Shown: piece by piece, positions 53,327 to 62,479 of the stretch
Position numbering within the stretch: the first letter of the stretch is position 1
Layout: each line of letters starts with the position of its first letter
Origin: G963677445 sp963678275
Lineage (GTDB): Bacteria; Bacteroidota; Ignavibacteria; Ignavibacteriales; Melioribacteraceae
DNA: 64,000 nt
NCBI GenBank assembly: GCA_963678275.1
Contig: OY782765.1
Location: 2,542,001-2,606,000, forward strand
Direction of reading: 5' to 3'
Translations under genes and position numbers: made by a program
The notes under the pieces: model-generated
Told to the model about the DNA's origin: nothing
What the model saw: the letters and a program-made list of their open reading frames with translations, nothing else
Databases searched by the model: none

Positions 53327-53653
53327 CTCTGATACCTCCAAACTGCCAAATTAAAACACACGGTTAATTTTCACTTAACAAAACAGTATTGCCCGAACCC
53401 GTAGTAAAAAAAGCAAAAAACAAATTAGCAATTAATAGATTTTCATATTGTCTTTTTAATTTACGACATACTCAACCTATTTTCAATCCTTAAATTAAAT
53501 ACTTAAATCATAAACCTTCAGAGTAAGAACAAAGGAAAAATATTTCAAATTGTGTAAGCCGGACAAACCAAAACTTAATAAGAACAATAAAAGAAATAAT
53601 CATAATTTAATCATCAGCCGACCGATCCGGAAGTGAAAAGAGGAAAGTTGCGT

Positions 53654-53674
53654 AATTGATAATGGATAATTAAC
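53654..53674. repeat. Heptamer array (AATTGAT type, 3 units)
   Basis: AATTGAT, AATGGAT and AATTAAC in direct succession, a short member of the intergenic heptamer family. Confidence 0.5.
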
Positions 53675-54036
53675 AGATGTCTCCGGTTTTTCAATTATGT
53701 TAAATTTTCCTGAGAATTTATTTAATCCCCGTAATTCCGTACTGTTTTTTTCCGCGACCATGAGAAGATTGCGCTGGATATATCGTCCGTTTGAATAAGG
53801 TTAATAAGTTTTAATTACCTCTGCTGCTAAGGAGACCCAATTTGGGAAAACACCAAAATTCAAATTGGCAGCAAAAATTATAGAAATTATAACCTCACGA
53901 AAACTCTAACCTCGCCTCCGCGCGCATAATAAATCAAAAAAAAAATTGCATTTTATAACTCGTTGTATAACAATAACTTAGCAAAATTATATATGTTGGC
54001 AAAAATCATAAGTTATTACATTACAATAAGTTATGA

Positions 54037-54138
54037 TTTGAAGATGTGTTTGTAGTGCCTGTGGCAAGAACTCATGGTCTTGACAATGAGGCATTAACTT
54101 TGTATAATGATTGCGATTTTTTGCCACCCAAAGAATAA
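54037..54138 (+). pseudogene. Possible 3' remnant of a protein gene
   Basis: A 33-codon frame after an in-frame TGA reads FEDVFVVPVARTHGLDNEAL and ends LYNDCDFLPPKE then TAA. It has protein-like composition, unlike the surrounding repeats, but no start codon with ribosome site. It may be the last piece of a deleted gene. The family is not recognised, and the frame could be open by chance. Confidence 0.25.
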
Positions 54139-54173
54139 AATAACAGTAAAAATAAAAAAGTGAGATGATTTGT

Positions 54174-54223
54174 GTAGTGCCTTACAAATTAAGTGGTTGT
54201 ATTTTAAATACTTAAGGCACCAC
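54174..54223. repeat. Imperfect inverted repeat GTAGTGCCTTA ... TAAGGCACCAC
   Basis: Two 11-base arms (54,174-54,184 and 54,213-54,223) match at ten positions around a 28-base loop. GTAGTGCCT also occurs in direct orientation at 54,052. The role is unknown. Confidence 0.45.
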
Positions 54224-54311
54224 GCGCGGAAGTGGGGCTAATATAATGAGAGCTCGATATCCCCTCCCCTTAAGATTGGGTAACTCGGGCTGCGCCTGCC
54301 TCTGGCATGGA

Positions 54312-54662
54312 GGGGTTTGATCTACCCTGAGATGTCTATTATCCAGAGAGAAGTAATAATATTCGAAAAAAATGACTGGCTTTTTCTCTTAAAAATATTT
54401 ATGTTGCCTGGAAGGTCAAATAATAAAGAATAAGTCTTCACTACATTCCTTTCAGTCGTAATTTCTTTCGTGGGATTTTGTGTTTTTGTGATTTAGTGGC
54501 CTTTTTTTGCCCGGAATTCAATTTCTTACGGAATGATTCTTTTTTCGGGTATGAGTGCGGTTAGTTAAATCAATATACTCTATTCAATATTCTGCCATCA
54601 ATAATACAGAAGAATACTCACGACTCCGGCTACAATTATCATTAGGGCTATTCCCCCGCCCA
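54312..54662. repeat. 351-bp dispersed repeat, copy 1 (upstream of add)
   Basis: The DNA from GGGGTTTGATCTACCCTGAG to the CCGCCCA box matches 59,916-60,266 without any net length change, at roughly nine bases in ten by eye. Inside is GAATTCAATTTCTTACGGAATGATT, a relative of the CTCCTTACGGAG element. No reading frame is conserved between copies. Confidence 0.85.
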
Positions 54663-54763
54663 TTCATTGCGATTTTCCCATTTCAAATAGAATTTTACTT
54701 CTCAATAATAAATCTGATTATTAAATACGATTGCGAACCTCATATCTTTTCCTTAATCATTAT

Positions 54764-54791
54764 CAATTATCCATTGTCAATTATCAATTAT
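54764..54791. repeat. Heptamer array (CAATTAT type, 4 units)
   Basis: CAATTAT, CCATTGT, CAATTAT, CAATTAT in exact register, about 85 bp before add. Confidence 0.75.
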
Positions 54792-54875
54792 AAAATATAC
54801 CTTCTTTATTCTCCCCCTTTTGATTGCTTTTAGCGGCTAAAAAGAATATTTTTCGTAAAAAAAAAAGGAGATAAT

Positions 54876-55961
54876 TTGATTACTGCAGATATTATCCGAA
54901 AAGCGCCGAAAGTGCAGCTTCATGACCATCTTGACGGCGGCCTAAGACCTTCAACAATAATAGAACTTGCCGAAAAATATAATTACGATAAACTGCCTAC
55001 GAAAGATGAAAAAGAACTGGCAGAATGGTTCTTCCGGGGAGCCAACAAAGGAAACCTTGTTGAATACCTGGAAGGATTTGCCCACACAATCGCCTTAATG
55101 CAGACAAAAGAAGCCCTCGAAAGAATCGCCTTCGAAATGATGGAGGATATGTACCACGACGGCGTCTGTTATATTGAGACCCGCTTCGCTCCGGTTTTCC
55201 ACACCGAACAGGGCCTTTATTATGATGATATTCTTAACGCGGTCCTCGAAGGACTTGAAAGGGGCCGGAAAAAATATAATGTGGGCTACGGACTCATTTT
55301 ATGCGGTATGAGAAACATGACAGATACACTTGAAATAGCCGAACTTGCCGCCAATTTCCGTCACCAGGGAGTTGTGGGTTTTGACCTGGCAGGAGAAGAA
55401 GGAGGGTATCCGCCTAAAAAACATCTCGACGCTTTTCAGTATATTAAACGTGAAAATTTTAATATTACCATCCATGCCGGCGAGGCATTCGGCAAAGAAT
55501 CGATATGGCAGGCGATTCAATATTGCGGTGCCCACAGGATTGGTCACGCGACCAGGCTGAAAGAGGATATCATTTTTGATGATGATAAAAATATCGTTGC
55601 CCTCGGCGACCTTGCCCAGTATGTTCTCGATAAAAGAATACCTCTTGAAATTTGCCTCCTCAGCAACGTTCATACAGGCGCTATTGATAAACTCGAGGAT
55701 CATCCGTTCCCCTCTCTTTATAAGGAACGGTTCAGGGTATTCCTCAATACAGATGACAGACTGATGAGCAATACTACTTTGACAAATGAATATCTGACCG
55801 CGGCTAACTATTTCGGACTTACCCTCAATGATGTTGAGAAGCTGAATATTAACGCCATGAAATCTTCTTTCCTTCCTCATAAAGAAAGACTGAGATATAT
55901 CTACAAAATAATTAAACCGGGTTATGAGAAACTCCGGGATTCAATATTCAAAACCAACTGA
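54876..55961 (+). CDS. add: Adenosine deaminase
   Basis: 361 residues. Zinc ligands are His16 and His18 (QLHDHLDGG), His200 (HAGE, with the catalytic Glu203) and Asp293 (NTDDR); His224 in RIGHATR is the catalytic base. It converts adenosine to inosine. The start is TTG at 54876, set by AAAAAGGAG just upstream. It heads the plus-strand run add - hypothetical - hutU - serA. A closely related aminodeoxyfutalosine or adenine deaminase activity cannot be excluded. Confidence 0.92.
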   Translation: MITADIIRKAPKVQLHDHLDGGLRPSTIIELAEKYNYDKLPTKDEKELAEWFFRGANKGNLVEYLEGFAHTIALMQTKEALERIAFEMMEDMYHDGVCYIETRFAPVFHTEQGLYYDDILNAVLEGLERGRKKYNVGYGLILCGMRNMTDTLEIAELAANFRHQGVVGFDLAGEEGGYPPKKHLDAFQYIKRENFNITIHAGEAFGKESIWQAIQYCGAHRIGHATRLKEDIIFDDDKNIVALGDLAQYVLDKRIPLEICLLSNVHTGAIDKLEDHPFPSLYKERFRVFLNTDDRLMSNTTLTNEYLTAANYFGLTLNDVEKLNINAMKSSFLPHKERLRYIYKIIKPGYEKLRDSIFKTN

Positions 55962-55969
55962 AAAGAGTA

Positions 55970-56308
55970 ATGAAAAAAAAGCTATTCAAAAACTATAACT
56001 TCAGCTTTGATAAAAATGAAGCGCGAATAATAAATAATTTCTGTAAACAGGCTATCAACCAGATGCAGGCCGACAGCCAGTTTTCGGCTGATATAAAAGC
56101 CCTTTCATCAATAATGGATAAAATTTCAGAAAATCCTGATGATGTGAGAATGACAAAAGATGAAAAAACACGACTTACCCGGCACATGAGAACAAACCGG
56201 GACCATATAGAAAAAGAAATTTCAAAAAGCTGGTTCATCAAAAGATGGATGATGAAATCGGTTTTACAGCAATATAACAACATCCTATTAACTCATTTTA
56301 GTGACTGA
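55970..56308 (+). CDS. Small hypothetical protein between add and hutU
   Basis: 112 residues from ATG at 55970, 8 bp after add and 5 bp before hutU. The sequence is charged and helical (DEKTRLTRHMRTNRDHIEKE), with no signal peptide, membrane segment or metal motif, and the family is not recognised. The tight spacing suggests it is translated with its neighbours. Confidence 0.7.
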   Translation: MKKKLFKNYNFSFDKNEARIINNFCKQAINQMQADSQFSADIKALSSIMDKISENPDDVRMTKDEKTRLTRHMRTNRDHIEKEISKSWFIKRWMMKSVLQQYNNILLTHFSD

Positions 56309-56313
56309 AAAAT

Positions 56314-57963
56314 ATGAATAGAATAATTAAAGCCCCGAAAGGGGAAAAGTTAAACACAAAAGGCTGGATTCAGGAAGCGGCATTAAGAATGCTGATGAAC
56401 AACCTGGACCCCGAGGTTGCCGAAAATCCCGATGAGCTTATCGTTTATGGCGGCTCGGGAAGAGCGGCGCGCAACTGGGAAGCCTTTGACGCGATAGTTG
56501 ATACTCTCAAAGAACTTGAAGATGATGAAACAATGCTCGTGCAGTCGGGCAAACCGGTCGGGGTATTCCGCACACATAAGGACGCCCCCCGCGTTCTGAT
56601 AGCCAATTCCAACCTCGTCGGCGACTGGGCCAACTGGGATGAATTCCGCCGTCTGGAAAAAATGGGACTTATAATGTATGGCCAGATGACAGCGGGTAGC
56701 TGGATTTATATAGGCACACAGGGAATCCTGCAGGGAACTTATGAAACATTTGCCGAATGCGCCAACCAGCATTTCGGCGGAACTCTGGCAGGTCAATTCC
56801 TTCTGACCGGGGGAATAGGGGGCATGGGAGGCGCTCAGCCACTCGCGGCAACTATGAATGGCGCGGCTTTCCTCGGCATTGATGTCGATAAAGCCCGCCT
56901 CGAAAAAAGGATTAAAACAGGCTATCTCGATGTTATTTCAGAAGACCTTGATGAGGCCCTTAAACTCGTGCTCGACGCGAAAAAAGAGAAAAAAGCTCTT
57001 TCTGTGGGACTTGTAGGCAACTGTGGAGAAATTCTGCCTGAGATACTGAAAAAAGGTATCATCCCCGATGTGCTTACAGACCAGACTTCGGCCCATGATA
57101 TGCTCAATGGTTATGTGCCTATGGGAATGTCATTGGAACAGGCTCTCGAATTAAGAAAATCTGACCCGGATAAGTATATCAGTCAGGCGCGTAAAACAGT
57201 TGTCGCACACATGAAAGCAATGCTCGAAATGCAGAAAAAAGGAGCTATCTCCTTTGACTATGGTAATAATATCCGCGGCGAAGCAAAAGAAAACGGTGTG
57301 GAAAACGCTTTCGATATTCCCGGTTTTGTTCCGGAATATATCCGTCCCCTTTTCTGCGACGGCAAAGGCCCCTTCCGCTGGGCCGCTCTCTCAGGTGATC
57401 CGGAAGATATTTACACTACCGATCAGGCAGTTATCGACGCTTTCCCCGAAGATGAAGCGCTTATTCGCTGGATAAAACTGGCCCGCGAAAAAGTTCATTT
57501 CCAGGGAATGCCCACTCGTATTTGCTGGCTCGGATATGGAGCCCGCGCCAAAATGGGTAAAATTTTCAACGATCTGGTGGCAACCGGAAAAGTTAAAGCC
57601 CCGATAGTTATTGGCCGCGATCATCTCGACTGTGGTTCCGTCGCCTCTCCGAATCGTGAAACCGAAGGAATGAAGGATGGCAGCGACGCTATTGCCGACT
57701 GGCCGATACTTAACGCTATGCTTAACTCTATTGGAGGCGCGAGCTGGGTTTCTTTCCATCATGGCGGCGGAGTAGGAATAGGTAAATCCCTGCACGCCGG
57801 AATGGTTATTGTCGCCGACGGTACAAAAGAAGCTGAAGCGCGGCTCGAACGTGTACTCACTTATGATCCCGGTATGGGTATTGTCCGTCATGTGGACGCG
57901 GGATATGACCGCGCTGTTGAAAACGCGAAAAAATTCGGGGTGAAAATCCCGATGCTTAAATAG
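56314..57963 (+). CDS. hutU: Urocanate hydratase
   Basis: 549 residues, near the usual 555. Urocanase motifs are GGSGRAARNWEAF, LTGGIGGMGGAQPLAATMNG and the C-terminal DHLDCGSVASPNRET with SFHHGGGVGIGKSLHAG. It uses NAD+ as electrophile to hydrate urocanate to imidazolone propionate in histidine breakdown. hutH, hutI and hutG/F are not in the window. Confidence 0.97.
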   Translation: MNRIIKAPKGEKLNTKGWIQEAALRMLMNNLDPEVAENPDELIVYGGSGRAARNWEAFDAIVDTLKELEDDETMLVQSGKPVGVFRTHKDAPRVLIANSNLVGDWANWDEFRRLEKMGLIMYGQMTAGSWIYIGTQGILQGTYETFAECANQHFGGTLAGQFLLTGGIGGMGGAQPLAATMNGAAFLGIDVDKARLEKRIKTGYLDVISEDLDEALKLVLDAKKEKKALSVGLVGNCGEILPEILKKGIIPDVLTDQTSAHDMLNGYVPMGMSLEQALELRKSDPDKYISQARKTVVAHMKAMLEMQKKGAISFDYGNNIRGEAKENGVENAFDIPGFVPEYIRPLFCDGKGPFRWAALSGDPEDIYTTDQAVIDAFPEDEALIRWIKLAREKVHFQGMPTRICWLGYGARAKMGKIFNDLVATGKVKAPIVIGRDHLDCGSVASPNRETEGMKDGSDAIADWPILNAMLNSIGGASWVSFHHGGGVGIGKSLHAGMVIVADGTKEAEARLERVLTYDPGMGIVRHVDAGYDRAVENAKKFGVKIPMLK

Positions 57964-57996
57964 ATAATAAGGTAAATAATATAACGGAGTAAGAGA

Positions 57997-59181
57997 ATGA
58001 AAGTACTTATCGCCGATAAGTTTCCTGAAAAGTATATCGACCAGTTAAAAGAAAATGGTCTGGAAGTAATTTATGAACCCAAACTGGGTATAAATGACAT
58101 TCCTGAGGCAGCAGAGGAAGTTGACATTCTGGTAGTCCGGTCAACAAAAGTCAGTGAAGATGCAATAAACAGGGCGAAGAATCTTAATCTGATAATACGC
58201 GCGGGAGCAGGATATAATAATATCAACGTAGCGGCAGCCAATAAAAAAGGCATCTACGTCGCCAACTGCCCCGGGAAAAACAGCATTGCCGTAGCCGAAC
58301 TCGCGCTCGGACTTATGATCTCTCTCGACCGCCGTATCCCCGATAACGTAATGGATTTCAAAAACGGCAAATGGGATAAAGCATCATATTCCAAAGCGGA
58401 AGGCCTCTTCGGTAAAACTCTCGCTATCGTTGGTGTTGGAAATATAGGTAAAGAATTCGCCAAACGGGCGATGGCAATGGGCATGAATGTATATGGCAAA
58501 GATATCAGCCGAATTGAAGGCATCGCCATCAAAGAATTTGACGATATGGATAAAGTTCTTCCTATCGCCGATGTTATATCTATCCACCTGCCGGCGACAC
58601 CGCAGACAAAAGGACTCTTCGATGATAAAATGTTCAGCTATCTGAAACCGGGCGCTATGCTTATCAACACCTCACGCGCCGAAGTTATTGATGAAGATGC
58701 CATGCTGCGAGCCATCGAAGAAAAAAATATCCGTGTCGCGCTGGATGTATTCTCCGATGAACCGGAACAGAAAACCGGCGAAGTATCCTCCAAACTGCAA
58801 AATAACCCGAATATCTACGTCACTCATCATATTGGCGCTTCAACAAACCAGGCCCAGAACGCGGTTGCCGCCGAAACTATCAGAATAATCATGGATTACA
58901 TCAACAGCGGAGTGATCGCGCACTGGGTTAACAAAGCAAAAGTATCAGATACCTGCTATAAACTTGCCGTTAAACATTACGACAAACCGGGTGTTCTCGC
59001 CTCGGTATTCGAAGTGCTTCGCACTGGCGATATAAACATAGAGGAAATTGAAAATATTATTTTCGAAGGGGGACTCGTAGCCCTCTGCACAATGAAACTG
59101 AATACTCCCGCCTCAAGCGATATGCTCGAAGCAATTCGCAATAATCCAAATGTTCTCTCAGTTTCTCACGTTAAAGCATAA
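57997..59181 (+). CDS. serA: D-3-phosphoglycerate dehydrogenase
   Basis: 394 residues. The NAD-binding Rossmann motif is VGVGNIGKEF (145-154); the catalytic region reads INTSRAEVIDE and THHIGAST. The last 75 residues (CYKLAVKHYDKPGVLASVFEVL) form an ACT domain, so this is the ACT-bearing type, possibly serine-regulated. It makes phosphohydroxypyruvate for serine synthesis. It follows hutU by 33 bp and is closed by a terminator. Confidence 0.92.
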   Translation: MKVLIADKFPEKYIDQLKENGLEVIYEPKLGINDIPEAAEEVDILVVRSTKVSEDAINRAKNLNLIIRAGAGYNNINVAAANKKGIYVANCPGKNSIAVAELALGLMISLDRRIPDNVMDFKNGKWDKASYSKAEGLFGKTLAIVGVGNIGKEFAKRAMAMGMNVYGKDISRIEGIAIKEFDDMDKVLPIADVISIHLPATPQTKGLFDDKMFSYLKPGAMLINTSRAEVIDEDAMLRAIEEKNIRVALDVFSDEPEQKTGEVSSKLQNNPNIYVTHHIGASTNQAQNAVAAETIRIIMDYINSGVIAHWVNKAKVSDTCYKLAVKHYDKPGVLASVFEVLRTGDINIEEIENIIFEGGLVALCTMKLNTPASSDMLEAIRNNPNVLSVSHVKA

Positions 59182-59221
59182 AAAAACTATATCCCCGGCA
59201 GGGGAAAATAATTTTACCATG

Positions 59222-59246
59222 GGCCCGGATCTACCGGGCCTTTTTT
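59222..59246 (+). terminator. Rho-independent terminator after serA
   Basis: GGCCCGG-ATCTA-CCGGGCC followed by TTTTTT, 41 bases after the serA stop. The 7-bp GC-rich stem and T tract are textbook. It ends the add-hutU-serA run. Confidence 0.93.
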
Positions 59247-59354
59247 ATTTGTATATTCTTAATCTGGCAAGCCAGAAGTAAAAAGTAGTTAGTGGAGAGT
59301 GAAGAGATAAGAACCAGCAATTTTTCTTTAAGATAACTTCAAAATCCCAAAAAA

Positions 59355-59566
59355 GTCCCGCCAGGGATTCTCCGCGGCGAACAGGCAGACAGAATTCCCC
59401 GGTAAATTGATGGTCAAAAAAAATTTTGCCATTTTGCGTAGAATTTATCTCCTTACGGAGTAATCTCAGAACTCCTGATCCCGACAACAAAAACAATAAC
59501 TTACAGGATTTCATCCACAAAATAAAAACGCGGGATCGAAGTCTTTATGAAAGTCCCGCCAGGGAC
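59355..59566. repeat. Pair of GTCCCGCCAGGGA(C/T) palindromes
   Basis: AAAGTCCCGCCAGGGA occurs at 59,355 and 59,553; the second reads on into CGACAGATG. The core GTCCC-GCCA-GGGAC is a hairpin of the kind seen in REP-like elements. The nearest relatives are probably elsewhere in the genome. Confidence 0.55.
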
Positions 59567-59633
59567 GACAGATGTTTTCATGAAATAAATTTCTTACCAT
59601 TTTCCGTAGAATTTAGCTCCTTACGGGGTAATC
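59429..59633. repeat. Dispersed CTCCTTACGGAG elements, copies C and D
   Basis: Copy C (59,429-59,465) is almost identical to copy A at 29,344. Copy D (59,597-59,633) reads CTCCTTACGGGGTAATC and has lost part of the hairpin. Confidence 0.72.
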
Positions 59634-59915
59634 GTAATCCCACCCCCTCAAGGGAAATACACAATGCTATCGCCGTTACCAAACCGTGTCAAATCATAAA
59701 AAAAAGTTTACATTATTTTTCTATATATTTCCAATATAGGGGACCTATATTGTGGTGCGGTTTTTGCCGATTCAAACGGAAAGAGCCCCAATTTGGGAAA
59801 AATCAAATTTCAATTTTAACAGCAAAAATATAACAGGGGTGATAACTTATCGAATAGAATTCAATGTTTCGAGATCGAAATCCACTCACCTTAAAAATTT
59901 AAGGAGAGGTCGGGT

Positions 59916-60266
59916 GGGGTTTGATCTACCCTGAGTTGTCCATTATCCAGAGAGAAGTCAAAATATTCGTAAAAAATGACTGGCTTTTTCTCTTAAAAAT
60001 ATTTTTGTTGCCTGGAAGGTCAAAAAATAGAGGATAAGGCTTCATTACATTTCTTTCAGTCATAATTTCTTTTGTGGGATTTCGTGTTTTTGTGATTTAG
60101 TGGCCTTTTTTTGCCCGGAATTCAATTTCTTACGGAATAATCCTTTTTTCGGGTAGGAGTACGGTTAGTTAAATCAATATACCCTCTTCAATATTCTGCC
60201 ATCAATCATAAAGAAGAATACTCACGACTCCGGCTGCAATTATCATGACGGCCATTTCCCCGCCCA
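59916..60266. repeat. 351-bp dispersed repeat, copy 2 (upstream of acyl-CoA synthetase)
   Basis: It matches 54,312-54,662 over its full length with scattered substitutions only (offset 5,604 bp at both ends). It ends about 110 bp before the acyl-CoA synthetase start; copy 1 ends 213 bp before add. Confidence 0.85.
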
Positions 60267-60271
60267 CCCAC

Positions 60272-60299
60272 CATTTACAATTCACAATTCACCATTAAA
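60272..60299. repeat. Heptamer array (AATTCAC type, 4 units)
   Basis: CATTTAC, AATTCAC, AATTCAC, CATTAAA directly after the 351-bp repeat. Confidence 0.65.
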
Positions 60300-60374
60300 G
60301 ACTCTCTTTTTTCTGCAAAAACCGTTTATTTTTAATATTTTTAGAATAACCGAAAATTTTCTCAAAATCAGAAT

Positions 60375-62453
60375 ATGAATATGTCTCTCGAAATTAAAAA
60401 TATTTTCTACCCCTCATCAATTTGTGTGGTCGGAGCCTCAACAAAAGAAAAAAGTATTGGATATGAATTATTAAAAACTATCAGCGCTTATGGTTACAAA
60501 GGAGTTATCTATCCGGTGAACCCAAAAGCTGAAAGTGTATTAGGATACAAGTGCTACAAAGATATTGATTCAATTAAAGAAAAAATTGATCTGGCAATAA
60601 TTGTTGTTCAGAAAAAATTTGTGGAAGATTCCATAGATACTCTTCTGGCAAAAGGAGTAAAATCGATTGTTCTTATTACAGCCGGTTTTAAAGAAATTGG
60701 CGCTGAAGGGGAAGAACTTGAAAAAAGAATACTTCAGAAGATCAAAGACGCCGGCGCAAGGATGGTCGGTCCTAATTGTATGGGAGTTATTAACACCCTC
60801 AGTAACATAAAACTCAACGCCACTTTTGTAGCTGAAAAACCGGAATCGGGGGGAACCGGATTCCTTTCACAAAGCGGAGCCCTCGGAGCCGCGGTCTTAA
60901 ATTCTCTTCGTGAAACAGATATAAAATTTGCCCATTTTATAAGTGTCGGAAATAAAGCTGATATCAATGAAAATACCCTGTTAAGTTTCTGGGAAGAGGA
61001 TGAAAACATCAAAACGATGACCTTCTACCTTGAAAGTTTTGTTGACGGGGAAGGATTTATCACGGAAATCGAATCTGGCAATATCACCAAACCTCTTATT
61101 GTGCTTAAGGCGGGTAAAACCAGCAGCGGCATGAAAGCGGCGTCATCACATACAGGGGCGCTCAGCAGCCGCGACCAGGTGGTTGACGCTATTCTGCGGC
61201 AATTTGGTGTAATCCGTGTGAATGACCTTAACGAAATGTTCAACACCGCGAAAGGTTTTGAATTCTTCCGGCCTCCCAAAGGTAACCGTATCGCCGTTGT
61301 GACAAACGCTGGCGGACCGGGCATTCTCGCTGTCGATAACCTTGATAAAGAAGGCCTTGAGCTTGCCGAATTTTCCGAAGAGACAAAAAACAAACTTCGT
61401 GAAGTTGTACATCCCGAAGGAAGTGTTGATAATCCGGTCGATCTTCTTCCAGGCGGAACGGCTGAAATTTATAAAAAGGTTAATGAAATAGTTGTTGAAG
61501 ATAAAAACGTCGACGCGGTAATCTCTATTTTTGTGGAACCGGTAATGGTGCAGCCATTTGAAGTGGTTGAATCGGTATATGATATTGAAACTGAAAAACC
61601 AATTCTTCAGGTTGATATGCCCCTGCCGGAATTCTGGGATAAATACCGCAAGGAATCACAAAAACATCTGCCGGTATTCAGGAATCCTGAGGACCCCGCG
61701 GAAGTGTTATCAAATATGCTCTTCTATTACCAGAGCAGTGAACGAATTCAGAATACAAAAAATGAAAGGCTTCAAAAAAGAAAAGATCAAATCCCATTCG
61801 AATTTCCTGAAGGATTTATTACCCAGGAACAGGTAAATGAAATTTCTGAAAAATATAAACTGCCGGTAATAAAGAATCTGCTTGTCAAACCGGAAGAGCT
61901 TTCCGGTCTTAACGGCATTTCCTGGCCCCTCGTGCTTAAGGGTATTAGCGGCGAAGTTGTACACAAATCGGAACTGAACGCTGTCAAACTTAATATCGGC
62001 AACCGGGAAGAACTTGAAAAAGCTGCTGCCGAAATTAGAAATAATTTCGAAAAATATAACTTTACTCTGGAAGAATATCTGGTTCAGCCGTTCATCAAGA
62101 CAAAACATGAAGTGCTCATTGGCGGCTACCGCGATCCTTCATTCGGCCCGATCATCATGTTCGGAACCGGCGGCAAATATGTTGAGGTTATTTGTGATAC
62201 AGCTATGAAATCGGCTTACCTCACAGATGAAGATATCGATGATATGCTTGAAACGACAATAATCGGAAAAATTCTAAAGGGTGTGCGGGGTGAAGAACCA
62301 GCCGATATAGCAAAACTTAAAGAAGTTATCAAAGCATCAGCTCTTATGCTGATTGAAAATCCTAAAATTGAAGAATTTGACCTTAATCCCCTGATTATTG
62401 ATGAAAATAATAATATTTACGCTGTTGATATAAGGATAAAATTTGAAAGCTGA
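60375..62453 (+). CDS. ADP-forming acyl-CoA synthetase (alpha-beta fusion)
   Basis: 692 residues. Order: CoA-binding domain (1-135, SICVVGASTKEKSIGYELL), two succinyl-CoA-ligase-like domains with the phospho-histidine His259 in SSHTGALSSRDQ, and a C-terminal ATP-grasp domain (about 470-690). These enzymes convert acetyl-CoA or other acyl-CoA plus ADP and phosphate to acid plus ATP, giving substrate-level phosphorylation. The exact acyl substrate is unknown. The ATG at 60375 or the one two codons later is the start. Confidence 0.92.
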   Translation: MNMSLEIKNIFYPSSICVVGASTKEKSIGYELLKTISAYGYKGVIYPVNPKAESVLGYKCYKDIDSIKEKIDLAIIVVQKKFVEDSIDTLLAKGVKSIVLITAGFKEIGAEGEELEKRILQKIKDAGARMVGPNCMGVINTLSNIKLNATFVAEKPESGGTGFLSQSGALGAAVLNSLRETDIKFAHFISVGNKADINENTLLSFWEEDENIKTMTFYLESFVDGEGFITEIESGNITKPLIVLKAGKTSSGMKAASSHTGALSSRDQVVDAILRQFGVIRVNDLNEMFNTAKGFEFFRPPKGNRIAVVTNAGGPGILAVDNLDKEGLELAEFSEETKNKLREVVHPEGSVDNPVDLLPGGTAEIYKKVNEIVVEDKNVDAVISIFVEPVMVQPFEVVESVYDIETEKPILQVDMPLPEFWDKYRKESQKHLPVFRNPEDPAEVLSNMLFYYQSSERIQNTKNERLQKRKDQIPFEFPEGFITQEQVNEISEKYKLPVIKNLLVKPEELSGLNGISWPLVLKGISGEVVHKSELNAVKLNIGNREELEKAAAEIRNNFEKYNFTLEEYLVQPFIKTKHEVLIGGYRDPSFGPIIMFGTGGKYVEVICDTAMKSAYLTDEDIDDMLETTIIGKILKGVRGEEPADIAKLKEVIKASALMLIENPKIEEFDLNPLIIDENNNIYAVDIRIKFES

Positions 62454-62479
62454 CAAACAATCTATAGCGAGGAGTTAGT

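Larger units (their letters stand above)
53327..54875. other. Intergenic stretch of about 1.5 kb with repeats and a gene remnant
   Basis: No intact gene is convincing. It contains heptamer arrays at 53,654 and 54,764, AT-rich inverted repeats at 54,005-54,039 and 54,174-54,223, a possible coding remnant at 54,037-54,138, and one copy of the 351-bp repeat (54,312-54,662). The divergent promoters for the C11 peptidase and add must lie here but were not identified. Confidence 0.6.
59182..60374. other. Intergenic stretch of about 1.2 kb, repeat-rich
   Basis: After the serA terminator the DNA has no credible gene. It holds a CTGGC hairpin (59,264), two CTCCTTACGGAG elements (59,429 and 59,597), two GTCCCGCCAGGGAC palindromes (59,355 and 59,553), the second copy of the 351-bp repeat, and a heptamer array at 60,272. 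Short frames that spell PFCVEF or PFSVEF arise from the repeat itself. Confidence 0.65.

Noticed and set aside
29230..59833. A peptide PF(C/S)VEFxSLR(S/G)N that recurs in frames at 29.3, 59.4 and 59.6 kb
   Set aside because: The frames are open only across the dispersed DNA repeat and differ elsewhere. Conservation is at DNA level, not protein level.
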